Positions 8,654 through 18,437 are shown, counted from the first letter of the stretch. The stretch is DNA of 64,000 nucleotides from Varunaivibrio sulfuroxidans (GCF_029318635.1 NZ_CP119676.1:1935001-1999000), one strand, 5' to 3'. Numbers and translations: made by a program. The notes: generated from the sequence alone by a model not told the origin.

Positions 8654-9435
8654 GCCGCCGCTCCGTCTTCATAGCCGTCCATGCGCATCGGGATACCGCA
8701 CGCGATCATGTGCCGCTTAGCCTGCTCGACAGTAAACGTGCCGAAATGGAAAATCGACGCCGCCAACACCGCCGAGGCGTGACCGTCGCGCACGCCCTCG
8801 ACCAGATGGTCCAGCGTGCCGACGCCGCCCGACGCGATCACCGGCACCGGCACGGCGTCGGCGATGGCGCGGGTCAGTTCGATATTGAAGCCTTGGCGGG
8901 TGCCGTCGCGGTCCATCGAGGTGAGCAAAATTTCCCCGGCCCCGTATTCGGCCATTCGGCGCGCCCACGCCACCGCGTCGATCCCCGTCGGTTTTCGCCC
9001 ACCGTGGGTAAAAATTTCATACTTTCCCGACCCCACGGTTTTCGCGTCGAGCGACACGACGATACATTGCGAGCCGAACTTTTGCGCCGCCTCGCGTACA
9101 AATTCCGGATTTTTTACCGCCGCCGTGTTGATCGACGCCTTGTCCGCGCCGGCCAGCAAAAGTTTACGGATATCCTCGGTCCGACGTACGCCGCCGCCCA
9201 CGGTCAGGGGCATGAAGCACTGTTCGGCGGTGCGCGCCACGACGTCGAAAATGGTGTCGCGGTTGTCCGAACTGGCAGTGATGTCGAGAAAGGTCAACTC
9301 GTCGGCGCCCGCCTTGTCGTATAGGCGCGCCTGTTCGACCGGGTCTCCCGCGTCAACGAGATCGACGAAGTTCACCCCCTTGACCACGCGGCCGCCATTG
9401 ACGTCGAGGCAGGGAATAATCCGGGCTTTCAACAT
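8650..9435 (-). CDS. hisF: Imidazole glycerol phosphate synthase subunit HisF
   Basis: 261 residues, standard length, starting [20 protein letters not shown]. It is a (beta/alpha)8 barrel with catalytic Asp in PCLDVNGG and the second Asp in [12 protein letters not shown]. It uses ammonia delivered by HisH to convert PRFAR to imidazole glycerol phosphate and AICAR. The open frame extends upstream to 9516, but the conserved start and spacing favour 9435. It is encoded 28 nt after hisA and overlaps hisE by 4 nt. Confidence 0.95.
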   Translation of the reverse strand: MLKARIIPCLDVNGGRVVKGVNFVDLVDAGDPVEQARLYDKAGADELTFLDITASSDNRDTIFDVVARTAEQCFMPLTVGGGVRRTEDIRKLLLAGADKASINTAAVKNPEFVREAAQKFGSQCIVVSLDAKTVGSGKYEIFTHGGRKPTGIDAVAWARRMAEYGAGEILLTSMDRDGTRQGFNIELTRAIADAVPVPVIASGGVGTLDHLVEGVRDGHASAVLAASIFHFGTFTVEQAKRHMIACGIPMRMDGYEDGAAA

Positions 9436-9463
9436 GACCGTTTCCTCATTTTTCAAACCTTCC

Positions 9464-10195
9464 TCAGGCGGCGTCCCTGAGCAGAGCCACCGCGTCACCG
9501 ACCTTGATCGCCCCATCGTAAATGGCGCGCCCGCTGATAACCCCCTCCAAAAGGGCGCCGCCGCGCGCCTTCAGCGCCCGCAGATCATCCATCGACGAGA
9601 CCCCGCCCGACGCGATCACCGGCGTCGAAATCGCCTGCGCCAGCGCCAGGGTGCTGTCCAGATTGGGACCGGCCATCAGGCCGTCGCGGGCGATATCGGT
9701 GAAGATGATCGCCGCCACCCCGGCGTCTTCGAAACGCAAAGCCAGATCGTGGGCCGTAATCCGGGAAACCTCGGCCCAGCCCTCGACGGCGACGAAGCCG
9801 TCCTTGGCGTCGATACCGACCGCGACCCGCCCTGGGTAGCGGGCGCAGGCCCGGCACACCAAATCCGGGTCGCGCAAGGCGACCGTGCCTAAGATCACCC
9901 GGCGCACACCCGCCTCCAGCCAAAAATCGATGGTCTCCAAGGTGCGAATTCCCCCGCCCAACTGAACCGGAACCCGCGCCTCGGCCAAAATACGCCGAAC
10001 CGCGTCGGCGTTGACGGGTTTGCCCGCGAAGGCGCCGTTCAAATCAACGACATGAATCCATTCACAACCCTGATCGACGAAGGCGCGCGCCTGCGCGCCG
10101 GGGTCGTCGGCGAACACCGTCGCCTTGTCCATTTCGCCGCGCAACAAACGCACGCACTGTCCGTCCTTCAGGTCGATCGCCGGAAAAAAAATCAT
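9464..10195 (-). CDS. hisA: ProFAR isomerase HisA
   Basis: 243 residues, normal length. The half-barrel repeat shows [14 protein letters not shown] at the N-terminus (catalytic Asp8) and [14 protein letters not shown] in the second half (catalytic Asp). It isomerises ProFAR to PRFAR. A GGGATGGGTGAAGAAAG leader precedes the ATG. In the operon it follows the kinase relic and precedes hisF. Confidence 0.95.
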   Translation of the reverse strand: MIFFPAIDLKDGQCVRLLRGEMDKATVFADDPGAQARAFVDQGCEWIHVVDLNGAFAGKPVNADAVRRILAEARVPVQLGGGIRTLETIDFWLEAGVRRVILGTVALRDPDLVCRACARYPGRVAVGIDAKDGFVAVEGWAEVSRITAHDLALRFEDAGVAAIIFTDIARDGLMAGPNLDSTLALAQAISTPVIASGGVSSMDDLRALKARGGALLEGVISGRAIYDGAIKVGDAVALLRDAA

Positions 10196-10213
10196 CTTTC
10201 TTCACCCATCCCC

Positions 10214-10455
10214 TTAACAGCCGTGCGCCCGCCGAAACGCCTTGAGTTCGCGCACCGAACGGATATGAAACACGTCCCGATTCGCGACATACCTATTCAC
10301 CAAGTCCAACAGACCGCGCGCACGGAGGCCGGCTTCGGCAACCATTGAACCCGATCAGCGGCCCGGTACGTCGTCACCTCCCCGCTCTTCACTGGCCGCC
10401 GCGCCAGGGGGGATTTTCCGCCCCCGGCGTTTCCGATGATCGCAACGCGGGTCAT
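10214..10455 (-). pseudogene. Relic of a P-loop (adenylate-kinase-like) kinase gene between hisH and hisA
   Basis: The reading frame starts at an ATG (10455) that overlaps the hisH stop as ATGA, so it is coupled to hisH. It begins [20 protein letters not shown], a P-loop kinase N-terminus in which the usual GKST has become GKSP. It then keeps a short YRAADRVQWLP segment resembling the DRLQW motif of this family, and stops after 52 codons. In another frame, just upstream of hisA, the last codons read LLDLVNRYVANRDVFHIRSV then RELKAFRRAHGC and stop. That looks like the original C-terminus (HIRS-RE-AF pattern). Roughly 100 central codons are missing and the halves are out of frame. Confidence 0.65.
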
Positions 10456-11123
10456 GATGAGGGGTCCCATTCGAGGAAATTGGCGATAAAGCGCAGGCCC
10501 ACCGCTTGGCTTTTTTCGGGATGAAACTGTGTCCCCAGAAGATTATCACGTCCGACGATCGCGTTTATCGGGCCGCCATAATCGGCCTGGGCCAGGATAT
10601 GCGCCGGATTGCTGGGCACGAAATGATATGAATGAACAAAATAGGCGTGCCGTCCGCTTTCAACCCCCTTTAAGACGGGGTGGTCGGTGGCCAGCATACG
10701 CAAATCGTTCCACCCCATGTGCGGCACCTTCAGCGTCACACCGTCGGGCAGCTTCGCGTCATTGGGAACGATGGCCCGAACCTCGCCGCCGATCCAGCCC
10801 AAGCCGGGCCACGAGCCGTGCTCCAGTCCGGTATCGGCCAACAACTGCATGCCGACGCAGATGCCCAGAAACGGCCGCCCACCGTCGAGCACGGCTTCCG
10901 TCATCGCCTCAATCATGCCGTCCACCGCGCGCAGGCCGCTCATGCAGTCGGCGAAGGCGCCGACGCCGGGCAGAATTACGTGGCTCGCGTCGGCCACGTC
11001 TTCCGGCCGCGAGGAGATAACCACGCGCCCCGCCAAGCCCTCGCCGCGCATCGCCACTTCGACCGCCTTGGCGGCGGAACGCAGATTGCCCGACCCATAG
11101 TCGATGATCACCGCCTTAACCAT
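10452..11123 (-). CDS. hisH: Imidazole glycerol phosphate synthase glutaminase subunit HisH
   Basis: 223 residues, a class I glutamine amidotransferase. The nucleophile is Cys89 in GICVGMQLL, and the His/Glu of the triad are in [13 protein letters not shown]. It begins [16 protein letters not shown], a standard start. It supplies ammonia to HisF. Its stop overlaps the start of the kinase relic by 4 nt. The DUF2628 gene precedes it by about 90 nt. Confidence 0.95.
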   Translation of the reverse strand: MVKAVIIDYGSGNLRSAAKAVEVAMRGEGLAGRVVISSRPEDVADASHVILPGVGAFADCMSGLRAVDGMIEAMTEAVLDGGRPFLGICVGMQLLADTGLEHGSWPGLGWIGGEVRAIVPNDAKLPDGVTLKVPHMGWNDLRMLATDHPVLKGVESGRHAYFVHSYHFVPSNPAHILAQADYGGPINAIVGRDNLLGTQFHPEKSQAVGLRFIANFLEWDPSS

Positions 11124-11212
11124 GGCGGGCCGCCTCTATATCATGGCGCAGTGAAAATAGGCGTCGTTTCATTGTTTTCCCTTTGTGCTTGCGGCGTCCT
11201 TTCTAGAGCGCA

Positions 11213-11602
11213 TCATTGCGACAACGCCAGCAAAACATCATGAGGCGCGCGGTCGAGATAGCGGCGAAAGGCGTCGGTGGCGGTGCGCCCAAGAACCACC
11301 GCCCTGTCGCGATAGCCCGCCCGGCGCAGGGCATTTCGCCTGAGGTCGTTAGCCAGATAGGCGAGGATCGCGGCGCACGCGACACTGAGCACGACACTTT
11401 CGCCCGCCCCCAAACCCAAAAGCGCCGCCCCGATCTGAACCAAAAGCTGGGCGACGAAAAAAACCGCCGCCGCGGTCCACATTCGATGCGCCAGCGGCCA
11501 CAAAAACCCGAAAAAAAACGCCGGCCCGCAAAACCCCTCCTTGACCAAGATCAGGTCCGCGTCCCGATCGGCGGTGCGATAATGCACGGTGAACATTTTC
11601 AT
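11213..11602 (-). CDS. DUF2628 membrane protein
   Basis: 129 residues beginning MKMFTVHYRTADRDADLILV, then KEGFCGPAFFFGFLWPLAHR and two or three hydrophobic helices, matching the DUF2628 family (small inner-membrane proteins of unknown function). It is located between hisB and hisH, an arrangement repeated in related alphaproteobacteria. There is no sign that it acts in histidine synthesis. It lies 47 nt after hisB. Confidence 0.8.
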   Translation of the reverse strand: MKMFTVHYRTADRDADLILVKEGFCGPAFFFGFLWPLAHRMWTAAAVFFVAQLLVQIGAALLGLGAGESVVLSVACAAILAYLANDLRRNALRRAGYRDRAVVLGRTATDAFRRYLDRAPHDVLLALSQ

Positions 11603-11649
11603 ACGCGTCTCCCGCCGTTACTTTTTTCTTCCCGCCGGCGACCGGGATC

Positions 11650-12249
11650 TCAAAGCGAACCGCCCAACACCCCCTTCGTCGAGGGCACGTCGTCGCGCTT
11701 ACGCGGGTCGATTTCGATCCCTTGGCGCAGCGCCCGCGCCAGCGCCTTGTAAGCGCTTTCCGCGATGTGATGGTTATTTTCACCATAGAAATTTTCGACA
11801 TGCAACGTGACGCCGCCCGCCTGGGCGAACGCCTGGAACCACTCCTTGAACAGCTCGGTGTCCATTTCGCCTAATTTATCGCGCAGGAAGCTCACTTTCC
11901 AGACCAGATAGGGGCGGCCCGAAATATCGAGCACGACACGGGTCAACGTCTCGTCCATCGGCGCCAGCGCCGCGCCGTAGCGGGTAATCCCCCGACGCTC
12001 CCCCAAGGCCGCAGAAAACGCCTCGCCGATCGCCAGTGCGCAATCTTCGGTGGTGTGGTGAAAGTCGATATGTGTGTCGCCGACGGCTTTGACGCGAAGG
12101 TCGATCAGGCTATGGCGCGACAGTTGCTCGAGCATGTGATCGAGAAACCCGATTCCGGTCTCGATATCATACTGTCCGGCGCCGTCCAGGTTAAGTTCGA
12201 CCTCAATTTTGGTCTCGTGTGTCGTGCGCTCGATCAGGCCCTTGCGCAT
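11650..12249 (-). CDS. hisB: Imidazoleglycerol-phosphate dehydratase HisB
   Basis: 199 residues, the usual size for a monofunctional HisB. It starts [20 protein letters not shown]. Manganese-binding segments are [21 protein letters not shown] and [13 protein letters not shown]. It dehydrates imidazole glycerol phosphate to imidazole acetol phosphate. The start at 12249 has GGAGG seven bases upstream; the open frame to 12411 adds a non-conserved leader. It is the first gene of the his cluster in this window, divergent from hslV. Confidence 0.94.
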   Translation of the reverse strand: MRKGLIERTTHETKIEVELNLDGAGQYDIETGIGFLDHMLEQLSRHSLIDLRVKAVGDTHIDFHHTTEDCALAIGEAFSAALGERRGITRYGAALAPMDETLTRVVLDISGRPYLVWKVSFLRDKLGEMDTELFKEWFQAFAQAGGVTLHVENFYGENNHHIAESAYKALARALRQGIEIDPRKRDDVPSTKGVLGGSL

Positions 12250-12392
12250 GGAAAGTCCTCCGCTATGGGGTTCGGTGAACTTGTAACAGGAACCGCCGCC
12301 CATCGCCAGCATGAAGGCGCGAATTTCACCTCGATGGACCCCGCCCGGCCTAGGCTCGGTGAGGGACGCAGCACCCGAAACGCAACCTCCAC

Positions 12393-12422
12393 CTTGACCA
12401 AGACGGCTCATAGGCCTACATC
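12393..12422 (+). promoter_or_regulatory. Candidate hslVU promoter
   Basis: TTGACC (12394-12399) and TACATC (12417-12422) are separated by 17 bases, 67 bases before hslV. The same stretch can be read as CTTGAC-N16-CCTACAT, loosely like a heat-shock sigma-32 promoter, but the spacing is long. Overlap with the divergent hisB leader means both directions may share this region. Confidence 0.35.
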
Positions 12423-12488
12423 GTTCCTGATTTTATGGGGCGTCCCGCGAAACGCCTTGAGGGTGCCGACAGCATAAAAAGGACCGCC

Positions 12489-13043
12489 ATGACCAACGAC
12501 AGTGTGCCGACATGGCACGGCACAACCATTTTAGGCGTGCGCACGGCGAAACAGGTCGTCATTATCGGTGACGGACAGGTTACGCTTGGACAGACCGTCA
12601 TCAAGGGCGGGGCGCGCAAGGTCCGCCGCCTTGGCGACGGCTCGGTGATCGGCGGTTTCGCCGGAGCGACGGCGGACGCCTTCACGCTGTTCGAACGTCT
12701 TGAGACCAAACTCGAACAGTATCCCGGCCAACTTACGCGCGCCTGTGTCGAGCTGGCCAAGGATTGGCGCACCGATAGATATTTGCGCAAATTGGAGGCG
12801 ATGATGACCGTCGCCGACAAAGAGGTTTCGTTGGTGTTGACCGGTACCGGCGACGTGCTGGAGCCGGACGACGGCGTGATGGCGATCGGCTCGGGCGGCA
12901 ATTACGCCCTCGCCGCGGCCCGCGCCCTGGTCGGCCAACCCGATCTGGGCGCCGAGGTCATCGCCCGGCGAGCGATGGCGATCGCCGCCGACATCTGCGT
13001 TTACACCAACACCAACTTTACGATTGAGAGCATCGATATCTGA
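12489..13043 (+). CDS. hslV: ATP-dependent protease peptidase subunit HslV
   Basis: 184 residues of the proteasome-type threonine protease family. The N-terminus [20 protein letters not shown] carries an 11-residue propeptide before the expected catalytic Thr12 in GTTILGV. E. coli HslV has only Met to remove, but longer propeptides are usual in alphaproteobacteria. Conserved [14 protein letters not shown] and [16 protein letters not shown] are present. It forms a dodecameric chamber with HslU. hslU starts within the hslV stop (TGATG). Confidence 0.95.
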   Translation: MTNDSVPTWHGTTILGVRTAKQVVIIGDGQVTLGQTVIKGGARKVRRLGDGSVIGGFAGATADAFTLFERLETKLEQYPGQLTRACVELAKDWRTDRYLRKLEAMMTVADKEVSLVLTGTGDVLEPDDGVMAIGSGGNYALAAARALVGQPDLGAEVIARRAMAIAADICVYTNTNFTIESIDI

Positions 13044-14356
13044 TGAGCAACTTCACCCCGCGAGAGATCGTTTCCGAACTGGACCGCTTCATCGTCGGTC
13101 AGAACGACGCCAAGCGCGCCGTCGCCGTCGCCCTGCGCAACCGCTGGCGACGTCAGCAAATCCCCGACGGTCTACGCGAGGAAGTCCTGCCGAAAAATAT
13201 CCTGATGATCGGGCCGACCGGCGTCGGCAAAACCGAAATCGCGCGCCGCCTGGCGAAACTCGCCCATGCGCCGTTCATCAAGGTCGAGGCGACCAAATTC
13301 ACCGAGGTCGGCTACGTCGGTCGGGATGTCGAACAGATCGTCCGCGACCTGGTCGAAACCGCGATCCACATGAGCCGCGAGAAACAGCGCACCCAGGTTA
13401 AGGCCAAGGCCGAACTGAACGCCGAGGAGCGCGTACTCGACGCCCTGGTCGGCGAAGACTCCAGCGCGGACACTCGCCAGAAGTTCCGTAAAATGCTGCG
13501 CGAGGGAACATTGGGCGAGAAAGAAATCGAAATTCAAGTCGCCGACACGTCCGGCGCGTCGCTGCCGACCTTCGACATTCCCGGCATGCCCGGCGCGCAG
13601 ATGGGCATGTTGAACCTGGGCGACATCATGGGCAAGGCCTTCGGCGGCCCGCCGCAGAAAACCAAACGCATGTCGGTGGCGCAGTCCTACGATATCCTCA
13701 TCCACCAGGAAAGCGACAAACTGCTCGACGAGGAGGAGGTCATCCGCGAGGCCATCGACCGGGTCGAGAACAACGGCATTGTCTTCCTCGACGAAATCGA
13801 CAAGATCGCCGCCCGCTCCGAACGGGCGGGGGCCGACGTCTCGCGTGAGGGCGTCCAGCGCGACCTGCTGCCCCTGATCGAGGGCACCACGGTGGCGACC
13901 AAGCACGGTCCGGTAAAAACCGATCACATCCTCTTCATCGCTTCGGGAGCGTTTCATGTCTCCAAACCATCGGACATGCTGCCCGAACTGCAAGGCCGCC
14001 TACCGATCCGAGTCGAACTAAGCGCCCTGTCGCGCGACGACATGGTGCGTATCTTAAAAGAACCCGAATCGAGCCTGATCCGCCAATACATCGCACTGAT
14101 GGCGGTTGAAAAGGTAAACCTGGAATTTAGTGACGGGGCCATCGAAGAAATTGCCGATGTCGCGGTGGAGGTCAACTCCAGCGTCGAAAATATCGGCGCG
14201 CGACGCCTTCACACGGTCCTTGAAAAACTCCTCGAAACCATCAGTTTCGAAGCCTCGGAACGGTCGGGCGAGAATATCACCATAGACGCCGATACCGTGC
14301 GCGAGATTGTCTCGGTCCTCGCTAAAAATGCCGATTTACGTAAGTTTATCCTATAA
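13043..14356 (+). CDS. hslU: HslU ATPase subunit of the HslVU protease
   Basis: 437 residues, full length. N-terminal [20 protein letters not shown], Walker [10 protein letters not shown]-domain in the middle, Walker [12 protein letters not shown] and a C-terminal tail ending NADLRKFIL, which docks into HslV. The AAA+ unfoldase feeds substrates into HslV. It overlaps hslV by 1 nt, so the two are cotranslated. Confidence 0.96.
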   Translation: MSNFTPREIVSELDRFIVGQNDAKRAVAVALRNRWRRQQIPDGLREEVLPKNILMIGPTGVGKTEIARRLAKLAHAPFIKVEATKFTEVGYVGRDVEQIVRDLVETAIHMSREKQRTQVKAKAELNAEERVLDALVGEDSSADTRQKFRKMLREGTLGEKEIEIQVADTSGASLPTFDIPGMPGAQMGMLNLGDIMGKAFGGPPQKTKRMSVAQSYDILIHQESDKLLDEEEVIREAIDRVENNGIVFLDEIDKIAARSERAGADVSREGVQRDLLPLIEGTTVATKHGPVKTDHILFIASGAFHVSKPSDMLPELQGRLPIRVELSALSRDDMVRILKEPESSLIRQYIALMAVEKVNLEFSDGAIEEIADVAVEVNSSVENIGARRLHTVLEKLLETISFEASERSGENITIDADTVREIVSVLAKNADLRKFIL

Positions 14357-14373
14357 AGGCCGGGGGTGGGCGC

Positions 14374-14757
14374 TCAAAAAAGAGGCTCCTTGGGGCGACC
14401 GCCCCGGGTGGACTTGATTTCGTCGATCATCCATTGCAGGGTCGCTTCGTCAAGATCGTCAATAGCCTCGCCCAGCAGGTTGGCCAACTCGGTCGCCCGA
14501 GGGCTAAGCCCCGAGGTGTCGAGCGTAACCTTGGGGTGGGAAAGGCGCGCCAGCCGCTTGATTTCTTCGGCGTCATCCCAGATCAGGCCGAATAACTCGC
14601 ACACCTGCATCACCAGACCGGGACCGGGACGACCGCGATGGCCGTGCTCCAGCGCCGAAAGATAGGCGCTGGAAACCCTTAGCGTCTGGGCCATATCTTT
14701 GAGTTTAAGGCCTTTTTGCTCTCGTAGGGCCCTCATTTTTACCCCGAACGGCGTCAT
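14374..14757 (-). CDS. XRE-family helix-turn-helix regulator
   Basis: 127 residues. N-terminal Cro/C1-type HTH (MRALREQKGLKLKDMAQTLR, then VSSAYLSALEHGHRG) covers about residues 8-63. The C-terminal part is rich in Leu and acidic residues and is probably a dimerisation or ligand-free helical tail. No enzyme domain. It is convergent with hslU (17-nt gap). A tandem 15-base repeat containing dyads lies directly upstream (14780-14809), suggesting autoregulation. Confidence 0.85.
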   Translation of the reverse strand: MTPFGVKMRALREQKGLKLKDMAQTLRVSSAYLSALEHGHRGRPGPGLVMQVCELFGLIWDDAEEIKRLARLSHPKVTLDTSGLSPRATELANLLGEAIDDLDEATLQWMIDEIKSTRGGRPKEPLF

Positions 14758-14779
14758 TGCGCTGATCCTTTTTGCCTAC

Positions 14780-14809
14780 CCACCAAAGCGTTGGCCACCA
14801 AAGCGTTGG
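14780..14809 (-). promoter_or_regulatory. Tandem 15-bp repeat, candidate XRE operator
   Basis: CCACCAAAGCGTTGG occurs twice in direct succession (14780-14794 and 14795-14809). Each copy contains the dyad CCAA-AGCG-TTGG. The pair starts 23 bases upstream of the XRE start codon, between that gene and the Smr gene stop, where a promoter would sit. The two dyads are spaced 15 bp apart. Confidence 0.5.
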
Positions 14810-14825
14810 CGCGATTTTCCGCCTA

Positions 14826-15475
14826 TCACGCCGAGGCCTTTTTCAGCCGGATATACAACGCGCCTTCACCGCCATCCTTGGGCGCGGCATAAGAAAACGC
14901 CACGATCCGCCCGCGGTTCTCCGGCGCGTTCAGCCATCCGGGCGTGCGCGCGCGCAGCACCCCGATCGAGCCGTCTTTTTTCACGCCTTTTCCGGTAATC
15001 ACCAGGATGTCCCGACAGCCCGCCTCCTGGGCGGCGCGCAAGAAAGCCGTCAGGGCGCGCCGCGCCTCGTCCTGGGTCAAGCCGTGCAGATCGAGACGGC
15101 GTTGGGGACGGATCTTGCCGCGCCGCATCTTTTGCGCCGTCGCCTTGTCGAGGCCGGGTTGGGCGTCGTGATCGAGGCGAGGCAAGGCGCGCGCCAGCGG
15201 TGGGCGCATGCGTTCCGGGGGTGGGTTCCGGGCGCGCCGCCCCAGAATTCCAGAGGGGGTGGGGAGGCGGCGTCTTGATCCGCGCTCTCCACGCTTAACG
15301 CATCCAGGGCGGCGACGTAAAGGGGGCTGGTGGAATCCATCGGCGCAACATCGGCCATCACCCAGCGCCACAAATCGGCCTCCGTAGGCGTGAGTTCCCG
15401 GTTTTTTGCTTTCCCGCCGAAGCCCTTTTTTTTCTTAGGGCTTTCGGATTTTTTTGATCGTTTAGCTTTTGGCAT
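14826..15475 (-). pseudogene. Smr-domain protein with a frameshift
   Basis: Two overlapping frames together make a normal Smr protein. The N-terminal part from the ATG at 15475 reads MPKAKRSKKSESPKKKKG, then RELTPTEADLWRWVMADVAP, the usual leader of alphaproteobacterial Smr proteins. The C-terminal part, in another frame, reads GLDKATAQKMRRGKIRPQRR then LDLHGLTQDEAR (LDLHG motif) and TGKGVKKDGSIGVLR (the TGKG loop). The shift lies near 15205-15240, at or near the G-runs around 15217-15225. It could be a real inactivating indel, a sequencing error, or less likely recoding. The start overlaps the end of lutC by 14 nt. Confidence 0.7.
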
Positions 15476-16184
15476 CGACAATGACCACGATGAGATGTCG
15501 CGGCCCATGCGCACCCATCAATAAAGTTTGTTCGATATCCGCCGTGCGTGATGGGCCGGTGATCCAGTTAATTGTTCTTGGTAAAATAGGTGGTTGTGTT
15601 GATTGTTTCCTGATCAACATCCAAGCATCCTCATAATGACTTACAATTGAAGTCTTTTCTACCAAAACGACATGCACCTCGGGCAGAAAGTTCAAGGTTG
15701 TCGGTTGTTCCGCCCCCGACAGCAGCACAGCGGTCCCGGTTTCCGCCACGCCCGCGAAAGCGTACGAAAGCGAGACCCGATCCGCCCCCTGCGCGCGGCC
15801 ACCCTGGACGGCGATGCCGGCGTTTATCCAATCGAGTTCCGTCAATCGGGGGTCGGCGCACAATCGCAGAGAGACGACGTCTAAAGGGGGAAATTTCGGG
15901 TTTTCCAAGGCATATCGTTCGATTGCGGAACGCAGCGTCGTAGGCACTTGGGAAATATCGGAAACGCGGTAGGTTTGCGCCCCGGCGCGCTGGGCGCGCG
16001 CAATAAAAATATCGGCGCGCCCGTCACTGTCGCCCGAAGCCGGAACGCCGTGGGCCGGACGCGGGCCCGCTGGATGTTCGCACATACGCCGGGCCGCGCG
16101 TTCCTGGCGGAATTTAAGATTTGATCCATTATTTTTCAAACTATTAGATAGTTTATCTAAGATAAAACCTCGGGAATCAGTCAT
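15462..16184 (-). CDS. lutC: LutC/YkgG-family LUD domain protein (lactate utilisation)
   Basis: 240 residues starting MTDSRGFILDKLSNSLKNN. Contains the LUD-domain pattern GVAETGTAVLLSGAEQPTTL and LPEVHVVLVEKTSIV. Partner of LutA and LutB in a three-subunit oxidase that converts L-lactate to pyruvate. It overlaps lutB by 8 nt. AT content in its first 100 bases is higher than in the rest of the gene. Confidence 0.9.
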   Translation of the reverse strand: MTDSRGFILDKLSNSLKNNGSNLKFRQERAARRMCEHPAGPRPAHGVPASGDSDGRADIFIARAQRAGAQTYRVSDISQVPTTLRSAIERYALENPKFPPLDVVSLRLCADPRLTELDWINAGIAVQGGRAQGADRVSLSYAFAGVAETGTAVLLSGAEQPTTLNFLPEVHVVLVEKTSIVSHYEDAWMLIRKQSTQPPILPRTINWITGPSRTADIEQTLLMGAHGPRHLIVVIVDAKS

Positions 16185-17634
16185 AACCACTTCCCTTAAC
16201 GTGTTTTTTTCGCCATAGAGTTTGGAATGTTCGTCCCTGGGGCAGCGGAAAATCCCGACCTTGGGTCCAGCCGCCCACACCAATCAGTCGCGCCACCATA
16301 CCGTCTTTCAACACCGCGCCGGCGCACCCTCGACCCAACCAAAACAGCCCCCGGACAACGCCTGAAAAAACCCGATGATACAAACGCGGCCTGCACGCCA
16401 GCCACGCCCACACCCCGAGAGCGAGCCCCCCCCGGGAAAGTCCGTTCTTCCTGGGCAGGCTTTTTTCCCGCCACCGGCGCAGCAGATCGGGCAGGGGAAT
16501 GCGTACCGGACAGACCGCCGCGCAGCGCCCACAAAGGGTCGAAGCGTCGGGCAAATCGGCGCTGTCGGAAATCCCGGTCAGCGCCGGCGTCAAGACCGCG
16601 CCGATCGGCCCCGGATAGACCCAGCCGTAGGCATGTCCGCCGATCGCGCCATAAACCGGGCAATGGTTCATGCAGGCCCCGCAGCGAATACAGCGCAAAA
16701 CATCGCGAAAGTCCGAACCAAGCAAAGACGACCGCCCATTATCGAGAAGCACCACATGAAAGTTTTCCGGCCCATCGAGATCGCCCGGGCGCCTGGCCCC
16801 GGTGAAAAACGTCGTGTAAACGGTGATGTCCTGCCCCGTCGCCGAGCGGGCGAGAACGCGCAGAACGGTCGCGGCGTCTTCCAGGGTGGGGACGATTTTT
16901 TCCAGGCTGGCGATACAGATATGCGTCTTAGGAAGGCCCTGGCTAAGATCCCCGTTGCCTTCGTTGGTGACGATCACGGCGGTTCCGGTTTCCGCGATCA
17001 GCATGTTCGCTCCGGTGATACCGACATCGGCCGTCAAAAACGTCTCGCGCAGAACGTCGCGGGCCTCGTCCAGCAGGGCGCGGGGGTCATCCAGGACGCG
17101 CCCTTCGGGCAATTGAGTATGCTGCGCGCGGAAGGTCTCGCCAACCTCGGCCTTGGACAGATGGATCGCCGGGGCGATGATGTGGCTGGGCGGCTCATCG
17201 CGCAACTGGATAATATATTCGCCGAGATCGGTTTCCACCGCCTCGACGGCATGGGCGGCGAGATAGTCGTTGAGTCCGATTTCCTCGCTGATCATGGACT
17301 TACCCTTGGCGACGGTGCGCGCACCCTGCCGACGGCAGATACCGAGAACGATCGCACACGCCTCGCCGCCCGTCGCCGCCCAGTGGACCTGGCCCCCGGC
17401 CCGCGTCACGCCTTCTTCAAACTGAAGCAAGTAGGCGTCCAGATTGTCCAGGGCTTCGTTCTTGATATCGCGCGCTCGATCGCACAAAGCGTCGAATTCA
17501 GGCAGCTCGTCTAGCGCCGCGCGGCGCTTAACGCGAAACCCACTCTCCATCAGCTTGCCCAGGGCATCTTGTAACGCCCCGTCGGCGAGGGCTTCGCGGG
17601 CGTTATCCTTAAATTTTGCGGCGCTTGACTTCAT
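16177..17634 (-). CDS. lutB: LutB/YkgF-family iron-sulfur protein (lactate utilisation)
   Basis: 485 residues. An N-terminal LUD domain (AETGTAVIVTNEGNGDLSQG) is followed by two 4Fe-4S ferredoxin motifs: CIRCGACMNHCPVYG near residue 313 and CGRCAAVCPVRIPLP near residue 366. The C-terminus is basic with a hydrophobic segment. Subunit of the LutABC lactate oxidase. It starts within the last bases of lutA (4-nt overlap) and ends overlapping lutC. Confidence 0.92.
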   Translation of the reverse strand: MKSSAAKFKDNAREALADGALQDALGKLMESGFRVKRRAALDELPEFDALCDRARDIKNEALDNLDAYLLQFEEGVTRAGGQVHWAATGGEACAIVLGICRRQGARTVAKGKSMISEEIGLNDYLAAHAVEAVETDLGEYIIQLRDEPPSHIIAPAIHLSKAEVGETFRAQHTQLPEGRVLDDPRALLDEARDVLRETFLTADVGITGANMLIAETGTAVIVTNEGNGDLSQGLPKTHICIASLEKIVPTLEDAATVLRVLARSATGQDITVYTTFFTGARRPGDLDGPENFHVVLLDNGRSSLLGSDFRDVLRCIRCGACMNHCPVYGAIGGHAYGWVYPGPIGAVLTPALTGISDSADLPDASTLCGRCAAVCPVRIPLPDLLRRWREKSLPRKNGLSRGGLALGVWAWLACRPRLYHRVFSGVVRGLFWLGRGCAGAVLKDGMVARLIGVGGWTQGRDFPLPQGRTFQTLWRKKHVKGSGYD

Positions 17635-18437
17635 GCTCGGCGCCCTCCCGGCGAAGCCCTCCCCGGGGGGGCGCCGATCGCCGGCGTCGCCGTGTCGCCC
17701 GCCAACACCTCGGCGACGTGGCGCACCTCAAGGGGCGAGCCTCGGCGCGCCAGCCGTCCCGCGATGTTCATCAAACAGCCCAAATCGCCACCCAAAACCA
17801 TCGTCGCCCCTGTGGCCTCCAGGTGTGTAATTTTAGCGTCAACGATCCGCTCGGAAATATCCGCATACTTGATCGAGAACATACCGCCAAAACCGCAACA
17901 GGCCTCGGCCTCCTCGGCCTCGATCAGGGTCAGGCCCGCGACCGAGGACAACAACCGGCGCGGCTGATCGCGCACGCCCAAATCGCGCAGCCCAGAGCAC
18001 GAATCGTGATAGGTCGCCACCCCATCCCAAGCCGCGCCGGAAACCGCGCTCACGCCCAACACATCGGTTAGAAACGCGGTCAGCTCGAAAGTACGCGCCG
18101 CAAAACTCTCGGCCCGTTTCCGCCAAACCGGATCTTCGGCGAAGAGAGCCGGATAATGTCTTTTAACCGTCGCCGCACATGAACCCGATGGCGCGACGAC
18201 ATATTCATTTTCATTGTCGGAAAATGCCTCGATCGTCGTGCGCGCCACGGCGCGCGCGCGCGCCGGGTCGCCTGCGTTATAAGCCGGTTGGCCGCAACAA
18301 GTCTGTCCGCGGGGCGCTCTGACGTGACAACCGGCATCTTCGAGAAGCCGCACGGCGGCGAAGCCGATGCTCGGGCGCATGGTGTCGGTTAAGCACGTGA
18401 TGAACAGGGCGACGCCCGGTGATGTTTTATCCGTCAT
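17631..18437 (-). CDS. lutA: LutA/YkgE-family (Fe-S)-binding protein (lactate utilisation)
   Basis: 268 residues beginning MTDKTSPGVALFITCLTDTM. Two CCG-type cysteine motifs characteristic of the GlpC/LutA/HdrB family: TCCGQPAYN near residue 46 and CCGFGGMFS in the C-terminal half. These ligate an unusual Fe-S cluster. First gene of lutABC. The frame runs upstream to 18500 but the conserved start is 18437. No lactate permease or GntR-type regulator is adjacent. Confidence 0.92.
   Translation of the reverse strand: MTDKTSPGVALFITCLTDTMRPSIGFAAVRLLEDAGCHVRAPRGQTCCGQPAYNAGDPARARAVARTTIEAFSDNENEYVVAPSGSCAATVKRHYPALFAEDPVWRKRAESFAARTFELTAFLTDVLGVSAVSGAAWDGVATYHDSCSGLRDLGVRDQPRRLLSSVAGLTLIEAEEAEACCGFGGMFSIKYADISERIVDAKITHLEATGATMVLGGDLGCLMNIAGRLARRGSPLEVRHVAEVLAGDTATPAIGAPPGRASPGGRRA

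Noticed and set aside
8161-9324. 387-codon plus-strand open frame opposite hisE-hisF
   Set aside because: Arg/Pro-rich low-complexity shadow crossing two well-supported his genes.
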